Below, in pieces: positions 11,341 through 22,026 of a stretch of DNA of 64,000 nt (position 1 is the first letter of the stretch; each line of letters starts with the position of its first letter). Below the pieces are notes generated by a model. It saw only the letters and a list, made by a program, of their open reading frames with translations. It was not told where the DNA came from and did no database searches. The translations under genes and the position numbers were made by a program. Origin of the DNA: Heloderma charlesbogerti (Eukaryota > Chordata > Lepidosauria > Squamata > Helodermatidae); contig JANEZZ010002658.1 in NCBI GenBank assembly GCA_026122225.1, positions 1-64,000 on the forward strand, given 5' to 3'.

Positions 11341-12955
11341 ATGTTGGGGGTAACAGTGGACGTAGGTGCATGCACTGCAATGGAGAGAACAGCTCTGATA
11401 GCACCCAATAATCGTCTTCAGACACATGTAGGAAGAAAGCCAGACTATGAAGCACATGGTCTTCGAGGTCTATATACTAATGCCCAGAGTATGGGAAACA
11501 AACAGAACAAACTTGAACTCTTAATACAGGAGGGAAATTATGACTTGATAGGTATAACTGAGACTTGGTGGGATGACTCTCATGACTGGAATACAGCAAT
11601 TGAAGGATATAACTTCTTCAAAAAGAACAGGAGGAACAGAAAGGGAGGTGGGGTTGCACTGTATGTGAAAATTACGTATCCCTGCACAGAAATACAGGAG
11701 GATGAGCTTGGTAGCCTCATCGAGAGCATCTGGATCAGAATAAATGGAGCAAAGAATAAAAGGAACCTGGTAGTTGGAGTCTACTACCGGCCACCCAATC
11801 AAGGAGAAGACGAGGATGAAACTTTTGAAAAGCAAATGGCCAATGTTTTAAGGAAGCACGATGTAGTAGTAATGGGGGACTTCAATTTCCCCGATATTTG
11901 TTGGCAGGCAAATTCTGCAAAACATGGCCCCTCCAGGAAATTCCTTACTTGTGTGGCAGATAACTTCCTCCTACAGAAAGTAGAGGAAGGAACTAGAAGA
12001 TCGGCTATCTTTGACTTGATCCTAACCAACAGAGATGACTTAGTGGATCAAGTAGCAGTTACAGGAACTCTGGGGGAAACAACAACTCAGTTGTTGGTGA
12101 GTTCTTGGTTCTAAGGGAAGCAAAAGCCGAGTGTAGTCAAAGGCGTACCCTGGGTTTTAGGAAAGCTGATTTTCATAAACTCAGAACAATGATCAGGAAG
12201 GTCCCATGGCAAGCGACGCTAACGAGAAAAGGAGTCCAAGATGGGTGGGAGCTTTTAAAAAAGGAAATTCTCAAGGCACAATTACAAACCATTCCAACAA
12301 GAAGAAAAGGTGGAAGACAACAGAATAAGCGAAGGTGGCTCCACAAAAAGCTTAGGGATGACCTGAAAACAACAAAGGACACATGTAGGAAGTGGAAAAA
12401 AGTCCAAGTAACAAAGGAAGAGTACAGGCAGGTAGCACAGAATTGCAGGGATGGTGTCAGGAAGGCTAAAGCTGAGAATGAGCAGAGGTTAGCGAGGGAT
12501 GCTACAAACAACAAAAAGACTTTCTTTAGCTACGTGCATAGTAAAAGGCAAAGGAAAGTAATGGTGGTTCAGCTATTAAATAAGGATGGCAAAACGATCA
12601 CAGAGGACAAAAAAAAGCGCTCTTCACGTACTTGAAAGGTTGTCACAGAGAGGAAAGCCAGGATCTCTTCTTGATCATCCCAGAGTGCAGGACACAGAAT
12701 CATGGGCTCAAGTTACAGGAAGCCAGATTCCAGCTGAACATCAGGAAAAATGCCCTGACTGTTAGAGCAATACGACAATGGAGCCAATTACCTGGGGAGG
12801 TGGTGGGCTCTCCCACACTGGAGGCGTTCAAGACGAGGCTGGACAGCCATCTGTCAGGGATGCTCTGACTTGGATTCCTGCATTGAGCACGGGCTGGACT
12901 CGATGGCCTTGTAGGCCCCTTCCAACCCTACTATTCTAAGATTCTGAAGAATGAG
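11341..12955 (+). mobile_element. CR1 LINE with endonuclease but RT deleted
   Basis: The frame 11341-12114 is an APE-type endonuclease (GITETWWDD, VGVYYRPPNQ, VMGDFNFPDICW). The final catalytic SDH seen in the sister copy at 29170 is scrambled to TTTQL and the frame ends. The linker 12105-12615 (KADFHKLRTMI to LLNKDGK) joins directly to the ORF2 C-terminus ([13 protein letters not shown], 12632-12868), so the whole RT is missing. The 3' UTR ends near 12955. Confidence 0.85.
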
Positions 12956-13065
12956 AGACTAGGGCATAATCTGCAGCCACCGGGACATAATAAACTTTGT
13001 GGCCTGATTTTGTAGTAGGGGTAAGCAAATTTTTAAGTTACACAGAACTTAAGGGAAAAAGGCTA

Positions 13066-13836
13066 TGGAAGGACAAGAAAAAGGGAAAAGAGGCTATGGA
13101 AGGACAAGACACCCCAGTGGTGGTGACCTGCAAGGTGTGTGCAATGTTTGTTTTCTTGCCTGAGAACAACATGGCCTACACCTGCAACAAGTGCAAGTTG
13201 ATCACGCTGCTGGAGGAAAAAGTAAGTGGACTGGAGCAGTGACTGTCGACCCTCCGGGGAATAAGAGAACACGAAGAGTTCTTGGACAGAATGGGGGAAC
13301 TACAGCAGCAAAGGGCAGACCAGAAGCTTGAAGAGCAACAGCAAGATGAGGCAGTGGGAAATGCTGAGGTGAAGAAAAATGGAATAGAGGATACTCCTTG
13401 GAAAAGGGTGACAGTTAGGAGAAGAAGAACTAGACGCCACTCCGCACCAGTGGAAGCAGTGGAGCTGTGGAACCGATTCCAGGTACTTGCAGATGAGACT
13501 GGAGGACAGCCTGCAGAGGAAGAATCACAGGGGAACCTGCATGAGAGTGAGCAAGAGGCTAAAGGTCAGTCAAACAGAGGCGATGAAACCCAGGCCTACA
13601 AGAAGAAGAAGAGAAGAGTGGTAGTAGTGGGAGACTCCTTGCTGCGTGGGATCGAGACCCAAGTATGTCGCGAAGACCCATGGACTCGCCAGGTATGTTG
13701 TCTCCCGGGAGGACAGATTAGAGACATGACTGAAAGGTTGCCTGCACTCATAAAGCCCACTGACAGGTATCCCTTTCTTCTCATCCATGTGGGAACAAAT
13801 GATACCGCCATTGGTTCTAAGGGAAGCAAAAGCTGA
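13066..13836 (+). pseudogene. CR1 ORF1: zinc finger plus SGNH esterase domain
   Basis: The N-terminus has a CxxC...CxxC finger (TCKVC, then TCNKC 18 residues on) and an in-frame TGA at 13240. The following frame (13282-13836) carries a basic region and the SGNH/GDSL-like blocks VVVGDSLLRG, CCLPGGQIRDM and IHVGTNDTA known from CR1 ORF1. The rest of the domain, including the usual catalytic His block, is lost at the fusion. It belongs to the element and is not a host esterase. Confidence 0.8.
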
Positions 13837-14015
13837 GTGTAGTCAAAGGCGTACCCTGGATTTTAGGAAAGCTGATTTTCATAAACTCAGAACAATGATC
13901 AGTAAGGTCCCATGGCAAGCGATGCTAGCGAGAAAAGGAGTCCAAGATGGGTGGGAGCTTTTAAAAAAGGAAATTCTCAAGGCACAATCACAAACAATTC
14001 CAACAAGAAGAAAAG

Positions 14016-15851
14016 GTGGAATATGACAGAAGAAGCCAATGTGGCTTCACAAAAACCTTAGGGGATGACCTGAAAACAAAAAAGGACACATATAGGAAGT
14101 GGAAAGAAGGCCAGGTAACAAAGGAAGAGTACAGGCAGGTAGCACAGAATTGCAGGGATGGTGTCAGGAAGACTAAAGCTGAGAATGAGCTGAGGTTAGC
14201 AAGGGATGTTAAAAACAACAAAAAGGCTTTATTTATTTATTTATTTTTTTATTTATTTATTTCATTTCTATACCGCCCAATAGCCGAAGCTCTCTCTTTC
14301 TTCAGCTACGTGCATAGTAAAAAGCAGAGGAAAGAAATGGTGGTTCAGCTATTAAATAAGGATGGAAAAATGATAATACATGACAAAGAAAAGGCAGAGG
14401 TGCTCAATTCCTACTTTGGCTCAGTCTTCTCCCAAAAGAGGGTCTATGACCCCCCTGGCAAAGGCGAAGTACAGGCTGAAGGGGCAGGATTGCAGCTGGA
14501 GATCGACAGGCATATGGTCAAGGAACACCTCATTACTTTGAATGAGTTCAAATCTCCAGGGCCAGATGAACTGCATCCAAGAGTCATAAAGGAACTGGCA
14601 GAAGAACTCTCAGAACCGCTGTCTATTCTCTTTGAGAAATCATGGAGGACGGGGGAAGTGCCAGATGACTGGAGGAGGGCTAACGTTGTCCCTATCTTCA
14701 AAAAGGGTAAAAAGGAGGAACCTGGGAACTACAGACCAGTCAGTCTGACATCAATCCCTGGGAAAATTCTGGAGCAGATGATAAAGCAATCCATCTGGAA
14801 GCACCTTGACAACAATGCCGTGATTACTCGAAGCCAACATGGATTTGTCAAAAACAAGTCCTGCCAGACAAATCTGATCTCATTTTTTGATCAAGTAACC
14901 TCCCTTGTGGACCGTGGGAATGCTGTAGACATCATATACCTCGACTTCAGCAAAGCTTTCGACAAAGTGCCCCATGATATCCTGAAGAGCAAACTAGCTC
15001 GAAGTGGGCCAGATGAAACAACGATCCGGTGGATCCACAGTTGGCTACAGAATCGGACTCAAAGAGTGCTTATCAATGGGACCTTCTCAAACTGGGGAGA
15101 GGTAACGAGTGGGGTACCGCAGGGCTCAGTCCTGGGCCCAGTGCTCTTCGACATTTTTATTAATGACTTGGAGGAGGAGGTGCAGGGAATGCTGATCAAA
15201 TTTGCAGATGACACAAAATTGGGAGGGATAGCTAATACTTTGGAAGACAGAAACAAAATTCAAAGTGATCTGGATAGACTGGAGCGCTGGGCAGAAAACA
15301 ACAGAATGGCATTTCATAGGGACAAATGCCAAGTTCTGCACCTAGGAAAAAGAAACCAAATGCACAGTTACAAGATGGGGGATACGTGGCTTAACCACAC
15401 TACGAGCGAGAAGGATCTTGGAATGGTTGTCGATTACAAGCTGAATATGAGCCAACAATGTGATGTGGCTGCAAAAAAGGCAAATGCTATTTGGGGCTGC
15501 ATTCATAGAAGCATTGCTTCCAAATCCCGGGAAGTACTAGTTCCCCTCTACTCAGCACTGGTTAGGCCTCATCTGGAGTACTGTGTCCAGTTCTGGGCAC
15601 CACACTTTAAGAAGGATGCAGACAAACTGGAGAGGGTTCAGAGGAGGGCAACAAAGATGATCAGGGGACTGGAAACAAAGCCCTATGAAGAGAGACTGAA
15701 AGAACTGGGCATGTTTAGCCTTGAGAAGAGAAGACTGAGGGGAGATAGGATAGCACTCTTCAAGTACTTGAAAGGTTGTCACAGAGAAGAAGGCCAGGAT
15801 CTCTTCTTGATCATCCCAGAGTGCAGGACACGGAATAATGGGCTCAAGTGA
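14016..15851 (+). pseudogene. CR1 ORF2 reverse transcriptase (611 codons open)
   Basis: Open frame with RT blocks in order: PGPDELHP, WRRANVVPIFKKG, GNYRPVSLTS, QHGFVKNKSC, DIIYLDFSKAFDKVPH, SGVPQGSVLGPVLF and FADDTKL, then the C-terminal [11 protein letters not shown] and [11 protein letters not shown]. The FADD catalytic block is intact. The N-terminal endonuclease is missing, and a 3' L2 tail (about 14228-14300) adds residues LFIYLFFYLF and more without breaking the frame. Confidence 0.85.
14228..14300 (-). mobile_element. L2 3' tail inserted in CR1 ORF2
   Basis: An atttattt run followed by catttctataccgcccaat and agccgaagctct splits the CR1 sequence aaggctttcttcag, with cttt repeated at both edges. 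The insertion length keeps the reading frame. Confidence 0.7.
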
Positions 15852-16085
15852 CAGGAAGCCAGATTCCGGCTGAACATCAGGAAAAACTTCCTGAGTGTCA
15901 GAGCAATACGACAATGGAACCAATTACCTGGGGAGGTGGTGGGCTCTCCCACACTGGAAGCCTTCAAGACGAGGCTGGACAGCCATTTGTCAGGGATGCT
16001 CTGACTTGGATTCCTGCATTGAGCAGGGGGTTGGTCTTGATGGCCTTGGAGGCCCCTTGCAACCCTACTATTCTATGATTCTATG

Positions 16086-16890
16086 ATTCTATTCTTGGCT
16101 GGTCCTGTGGAAGTTTAAAAAATGTAAGCTTTGTGAATTCTGAGGAACGTACACCTTGCATATTCCTACTCCACCAGAAGTTGCCCCTCACAGACACTCA
16201 CACAAGTCCACCTCACCTATTTTGTTCAGAGTGAATTACAAATTCTAAAAGTGGCCAAAACTTTGAGAACTTCCTGCAGCTTTTACTGGAACATTTACAA
16301 GTTGAATGGAAACTTCCACTTTGGTCTATGCTTGCAAGTGTATGACCTATTTTGTTTGCTTTGGGGACATTCAGTACAGTCCAAATTGCAATCTCCTTAG
16401 CAATGGTTTTGTGGTAGAATTTCCAAAAGGTTAGCCTCACAGGGATTGCTGTTGCCTTGGAAGAGCACATCTAAAAACAGACTTTCCCCACTGACTTTCT
16501 TGTAGCCTTCATAGGCAAGCTGCTGCTATTTGGGGGGCCACAGACTCAGTCAAAGATGGAGAATTCCGGAGGGGGGGTGAACTCTCCATCCCGTCAGTGT
16601 GAGGGCATCTGGGGTTCATTGTGGGGAAGGTCCTTTTGTTGATTCCTTTTAGCAAGAGTCCATCCTGCCTCCTTTTCTACGTCACTGACCCAAGGAAAGC
16701 ACTACTACAAAGTTTGCTGACTGTGGCTCTGGGGCTCCCCCTGGTGGTATGAAATCATAGATGGCGTGCCCTGACCTGCTGCAGTCACTGGTTACCCTCC
16801 CCCACCCCATCTCCCAGGATCCTTCACCACTGGCTATGCTGACTAGAGCTGGTGGGACCTGCTAGCCAAAGCATCTGGAGGACCACCAGT
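16086..16890. other. Unassigned non-repetitive stretch
   Basis: About 800 bases between CR1 copies. I recognise no exon, RNA gene or repeat here, and no long open frame is convincing. Confidence 0.4.
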
Positions 16891-16891
16891 T

Positions 16892-17131
16892 CATAGAATC
16901 ATAAAATAGTGGGGTTGGAAGGGGCCTGCAAGACCATCAAATCCAACCCACTGCTCAATGCAGGAATCCAAGTTATAGAATCATAGAATAGTAGGGTTGG
17001 AAGGGGCCTACAAGGCCAACGAGTCCAACCCCCTGCTCAGTGCAGGAATCCAAGTCAGAGCATCCCTGACAAATGGCTGTCCAGCCTCGTCTTGAAGGCC
17101 CCTTCCAACCCTACTATTCTATGTTTCTATG
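16892..17131 (-). mobile_element. Two or three CR1 3' tails in a row
   Basis: The starts tcatagaatcataaaatagtgg (16892) and tagaatcatagaatagtagg (16977) show separate CR1 tails. A third stub, ccccttccaaccctactattc in plus sense at about 17099, ends the cluster. Confidence 0.75.
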
Positions 17132-17196
17132 AACACTGAAGGGGCCTGCGCGGGCACTGGAGTCACAGCAGCCACCCAAGGGTGCTCAGTGCATCT

Positions 17197-17457
17197 GATA
17201 GAATCATAGAATAGTAGGGTTGGAAGGGGCCTACAAGGCCATCGAGTCCAACCCCCTGCTCAATGCAGGAACCCAAGTCAGAGCATCCCTGACAAATGGC
17301 TGTCCAGCCTCGTCTTGAAGGCCTCCAGTGTGGGAGAGCCCACCACCTCCCCAGGTCATTGGTTCCATTGTCGTATTGCTCTGACACTCAGGAAGTTTTT
17401 CCTGATGTTCAGCCGGAATCTGGCTTCCTGTAACTTGAGCCCATGATTCCGTGTCAT
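17197..17457 (-). mobile_element. CR1 3' end
   Basis: Minus-strand CR1 tail to ttccgtgtca, where it is cut by attaatttgtatgaaaataa and the inverted BovB-containing segment. Confidence 0.85.
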
Positions 17458-17480
17458 TAATTTGTATGAAAATAATTTCA

Positions 17481-18679
17481 TTAATTTGTATGAAAATGTA
17501 CAGGTCATTAGAGGTGTCCCCCAGGCAAGAAACCTGCAAAGTTTCTGAAGGATATGTTGTTGTTCAGTCGTTCAGTCATGTCCGACTCTTCGTGACCTCA
17601 TGGAACATAGCACGCCAGGCCTTCCTGTCCTGCGCTCTCTCCCGGAGCGTGCTCAAGTCCATATTAATTGCATCAGTGATGCTATCTGGCCATCTTATCC
17701 TCTGCCATCCCCTTCTCCTTTTGCCTTCAGTCTTTCCCAGCATCAGGGTCTTTTCCAGAGAGTTTTCTCTTCATGTTAGGTGGCCAAAATATTTGAGCTT
17801 CAGCTTCAGTATCTGTCCTTCCAATGAGCACTCAGGGCTGATTTCCTTTAGGGTGGACTGATTTGACCTCCTTGCAGTCCAGGGGACTCGTAAGAGTCTT
17901 CTCCAGCACCACAGTTCGAAAGCATCAATTCTTTGGCGCTCAGCCTTCCTTATAGTCCAGCTCTCACAGCCATATGTTACTACTGGGAAAACCACAGCTT
18001 TGATTAGACGGACCTTTGTCAGCAAGGTGATGTCTCTGCATCTTACTATGCTGTCTAGGTTTGCCATAGCTTTCCTCCCAAGGAGCAAGCGTCTTTTAAC
18101 TTCATGGCTACAGTCACTGTCTGCGGTGATCTTGGAGCCCAAGAAAATAAAATCTGTCACTGCTTCCATTTCTTCCCCTTCTATATGCCAGGAAGTGATG
18201 GGGCCAGATGCCATGATCTTGGTTTTTTTAATGTTGAGTTTCAAACCAGCTTTTGCACTCTCCTCTTTCACCCTCAACAAGAGGCTCTTTAGATCCTAGC
18301 ATAGAATCATAGAATAGTAGGGTTGGAAGGGGCCTCCAAGGCCATCGAGCCCAACCCCCTGCTCAATGCAGGAATCCAAGTCAGAGCATCCCTGACAAAT
18401 GGCTGTCCAGCCTCGTCTTGAAGGCCTCCAGTGTGGGAGAGCCCACCACCTCCCCAGGTAATTGGTTCCATTGTCGTATTGCTCTGACACTCAGGAAGTT
18501 TTTCCTGATGTTCAGCCGGAATCTGGCTTCCTGTAACTTGAGCCCATTATTCCGTGTCCTGCACTCTGGGATGATCAAGAAGAGATCCTGGCCTTCCTCT
18601 CTGGGACAACCTTTCAAGTACTTGAAGAGTGCTATCATATCTCCCCTCAGTCTTCTCTTCTCAAGGCTAAACATGCCCA
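17481..18679 (-). repeat. Inverted copy of segment 39974-41172
   Basis: 1199 bases that are the reverse complement of 39974-41172. They contain, in minus sense, the last 380 bases of a CR1, the junction ctatgctaggatctaaagagc, the BovB RT C-terminus and 3' end, and about 75 bases of non-BovB flank. Lengths are equal. The 169-codon BovB frame (17771-18280 minus against 40373-40882 plus) and all shadow frames match residue for residue. Confidence 0.85.
17551..18298 (-). mobile_element. BovB (RTE) LINE 3' end
   Basis: Minus-strand BovB ORF2 C-terminus (LNIKKTKIMASGPITSW, LGSKITADSDCSHEVKRR, YGCESWTIRKAERQ, WCWRRLLRVPWTARRSNQS) ending at the gactgaacgactgaacaac terminus. It is identical to the end of the element at 36106-41098. 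Confidence 0.9.
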
Positions 18680-20575
18680 GTTTTATTTATTTATTTATTT
18701 ATTTAATTTCATTTCTATACCGCCCAATAGCCGAAGCTCTCTGGGCGGTTCACAAAAACTAAAACCAAACAACACACAATAAAACAATTTAAAATATATA
18801 GAACATTAAAACCACAATATAACAATACAACCACAATAAAACCTAGCAGCAGTACAGGAGTTTAAAATACAGATTTAAAACAGCAAAGATAAAAATTTAG
18901 AAAGCTAAAATGCCTGGGAAAATAAAAAGGTCTTCACCTGGCGCCGAAAGGAGTACAATGTAGGCGCCAGGCGAACCTCACTAGGGAGCTCATTCCAGAG
19001 CCGGGGTGCCACAACAGAAAAAGCCCTCCTCCTAGTAGCCACCCACCTCACTTCCTTTGGCAGGGGCTCACGGAGAAGGGCCGCTGATGATGATCTTAAG
19101 GTCCGGGCAGGCACATATGGGAGGAGGCAATCCTTCAGGTAACCTGGCCCCAAGCCGTTAAGGGCTTTGAATGTTAACACCAGCACTTTGAATCGGGCCC
19201 GGAAATGGACTGGCAGCCAGTGCAGCTGGAAAAGTACTGGCGTAATATGAGGTCGCAGGCCAGTCCCTGTTAACAATCTTGCTGCCCTATTTTGGACCAG
19301 CTGAAGTTTCCGGACCGTTTTCAAAGGCAGCCCCACGTATAACGCATTGCAGTAATCCAGACGAGAAGTTATCAGAGCATGGATAACTGTAGCTAGGCTA
19401 TCTCTGTCCAGATAAGGGTGTAGTTGGTATACCAGCCTAAGCTGATAAAAAGTGCTCCGTGCCACTGAGTTCACCTGTGTTCACTGTGTTCACTGAGTTC
19501 ACAGTTCTTTCAGTCTCTCTTCATAGGGCTTTGTTTCCAGTCCCCTGATCATCTTTGTTGCCCTCCTCTGAACCCTCTCCAGTTTGTCTGCATCCTTCTT
19601 AAAGTGTGGTGCCCAGAACTGGACACAGTACTCCAGATGAGGCCTAACCAGTGCTGAGTAGAGGGGAACTAGTACTTCCCGGGATTTGGAAGCGATGCTT
19701 CTATGAATGCAGCCCAAAATAGCATTTGCCTTTTTTGCAGCCACATCACATTGTTGGCTCATATTCAGCTTGTGATCGACAACAATTCCAAGATCCTTCT
19801 CGCTCGTAGTGTGGTTGAGCCACGTATCCCCCATCTTGTAACTGTGCATTTGGTTTCTTTTTCCTAGGTGCAGAACTTGGCATTTGTCCCTATGAAATGC
19901 CATTCTGTTGTTTTCTGCCCAGCGCTCCAGTCTATCCAGATCACTTTGAATTTTGTTTCTGTCTTCCAAAGTATTAGCTATCCCTCCCAATTTTGTGTCA
20001 TCTGCAAATTTGATCAGCATTCCCTGCACCTCCTCCTCCAAGTCATTAATAAAAATGTCGAAGAGCACTGGGCCCAGGACTGAGCCCTGCGGTACCCCAC
20101 TCGTTACCTCTCCCCAGTTCGAGAAGGTCCCATTGATAAGCACTCTTTGAGTCCGATTCTGTAGCCAACTGTGGATCCACCGGATCGTTGTTTCATCTGG
20201 CCCACTTCGAGCTAGTTTGCTCATCAGGATATCATGGGGCACTTTGTCAAAAGCTTTGCTGAAGTCGAGGTATATGATGTCTACAGCATTCCCACGGTCT
20301 ACAAGGGAGGTTACTTGATCAAAAAATGAGATCAGATTTGTCTGGCAGGACTTGTTTTTGACAAATCCATGTTGGCTTCGAGTAATCACGGCATTGTTGT
20401 CAAGGTGCTTCCAGATGGATTGCTTTATGATCTGCTCCAGAATTCTCCCAGGGATTGATGTCAGACTGACTGGTCTGTAGTTCCCAGGTTCCTCCTTTTT
20501 ACCCTTTTTGAAGATAGGGACAACGTTAGCCCTCCTCCAGTCATCTGGCACTTCCCCCGCCCTCCATGATTTGTC
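18303..20575 (-). mobile_element. CR1 LINE, interrupted by L2
   Basis: Minus-strand CR1 from its 3' terminus to the RT block PDDWRRANVVPIF. The frame 19499-20551 (350 codons) is open through FADDTKL to [12 protein letters not shown]. The last part (18381-18674) lies beyond an L2 insertion at 18683-19501. A repeated gatttgtctggcaggacttg near 20570 marks a rearranged 5' end. Confidence 0.88.
18683..19501 (-). mobile_element. L2 LINE 3' part inside CR1
   Basis: Minus-strand frame 18905-19474 has L2 RT C-terminal words (TSRLDYCNALYVGLP, LQLVQNRAARLLTGT, LHWLPVHFRARFKVL, APRLWNELPSEVR). The 3' end reads ctataccgcccaatagccgaag with a TTTA tail. It is flanked by cagtt (18678 and 19502), a likely 5-bp target-site duplication in the CR1. 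Confidence 0.88.
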
Positions 20576-20579
20576 TGGC

Positions 20580-21215
20580 AGGACTTGTTTTTGACAAACA
20601 AGTTGCTCACCTGCTCAGAGTTTCAACACCCAACTAGCTCTGCTGCTCTTTTCTTGATGCTTGCAATAACGTATGCACATGAGACTGGGTGTCCGCTTGC
20701 CATCCCCTGCCTACCTGACCTTTGTAGCCACAATTTGTGGGCCGGGGCGGCAGGGGGGCTCCCATCTCTTACCTCACCAGGACTGCTTCTGAGACTAAAC
20801 TTGTCCCAGCTTCACCCTTTGGCCAAATCCTCAACGCAGATCAGGAATCAGGCCAGATTTACGGAGATCTCTGGAATGTGTTACAGGCAGGGTGGTAGAC
20901 GGTGCTGCTTCCTAGTTGTCTGGGGCTTCTCCCCCACCCTACCCCAGCCCAAAGGGAAGATTCCCCTTTCAACACCCCTGTCTGGGCCCTCTGACCTCAA
21001 CTTTTTCATATCTATCCTCCCCTGCCTCCCACTCTCCAGTACTTTAATCCCTTTGAGGGATTAGAACAGAACAATTAGAAAGAGATTAGCCATTCAACAC
21101 CATGCAGGGAAATGGGTCTAAATAAAGCTTTGGTCAACTGAGCCTAATCCTGGCTACTGTGCTGGGCTGAGGCAGGGGCACTGTGCCAGCACATGGGGCT
21201 GAGGCATCTCATTTA
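20580..21215. other. Unassigned stretch
   Basis: No recognised repeat or exon. The 159-codon plus frame at 20585-21064 has no family features and begins inside a CR1 remnant. Confidence 0.4.
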
Positions 21216-21290
21216 TTTATTATTATTAAATTTATTAATCACCCATCTGGCTGGTCACCCAGCCACTCTGGGCGATCTCATCCCCCTGGA
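21216..21290 (-). mobile_element. Short LINE/SINE 3' tail
   Basis: The sequence ttattattattaaatttatt followed by acccagccactctgggcg resembles a diverged L2-type tail (contains the CCAGAG...GGCTGG pattern in reverse). Weak. Confidence 0.45.
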
Positions 21291-21357
21291 GCTCCATGTT
21301 GGGCAGGGCCCCGGGCCGAGGCTGATCTGTGGTATTGCTCCCCCACCCGCACACATG

Positions 21358-22026
21358 CTTTTATTTATTTATTTATATTTTATTTATTTCATTTCTATAC
21401 CGCCCAATAGCTGAAGCTCTCTGGGCGGTTCACAAAAATTGAAACCAAACAACACACAATAAAACAATTTAAAATATATAGAACATTAAAACCACAATAT
21501 AACAATACAACCACAATAAAACCTAGCAGCAGTGCAAGAGTTTAAAATACAGATTTAAAACAGCAAAGATAAAAATTTAGAAAGCTAAAATGCTAAAATG
21601 CCTGGGAAAATAAAAAGGTCTTCACCTGGCGCTGAAAGGAATACAATGTAGGCGCCAGGCAAACCTCACTAGGGAGCTCATTCCAGAGCCGGGGTGCCAC
21701 AGCAGAAAAAGCCCTCCTCCTAGTAGCCACCCGCCTCACTTCCTTTGGCAGGGGCTCATGGAGAAGGGCTGCTGAGGATGATCTTAAGGTCCGGGCAGGC
21801 ACATATGGGAGGAGGCGATCCTTCAGGTAACCTGGCCCCAAGCCGTTAAGGGCTTTGAATGTTAACACCAGCACTTTGAATCGGGCCCGGAAATGGACTG
21901 GCAGCCAGTGCAGCTGGAAAAGTACTGGCGTAATATGAGCTCGCAGGCCAGTCCCTGTTAACAGTCTTGCTGCCCTATTTTGGACCAGCTGAAGTTTCCG
22001 GACCATTTTCAAAGGCAGCCCCAGAG
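21358..22026 (-). mobile_element. L2 LINE 3' part
   Basis: Second minus-strand copy with the same frame (21593-22012: LQLVQNRAARLLTGTGLRAH, VLTFKALNGLGPGYLKDRL) and the same 3' end. It is 5' truncated at ggcagcccca. Confidence 0.88.

Larger units (their letters stand above)
13020..16085 (+). mobile_element. CR1 LINE with ORF1 fused to ORF2 reverse transcriptase
   Basis: Contains most of CR1 ORF1 joined to the post-endonuclease part of ORF2. The 5' end is approximate: aggctatggaaggacaag is repeated near 13064 and 13094. The join is at about 13808 (GTNDTA then the ggttctaagggaagcaaaag linker), so the end of ORF1 and the entire endonuclease are absent. The RT is nearly intact and the 3' UTR is present to about 16085, arguing for recent insertion. 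Confidence 0.85.

Noticed and set aside
13282..13836. Possible host SGNH hydrolase gene
   Set aside because: The GDSLLRG and GTNDTA blocks belong to CR1 ORF1. The frame sits in a CR1 and runs into CR1 ORF2 linker sequence.
16892..17131. CRISPR-like or direct-repeat array
   Set aside because: The repeats are CR1 3' tails of differing length with no regular spacers, in a vertebrate genome.
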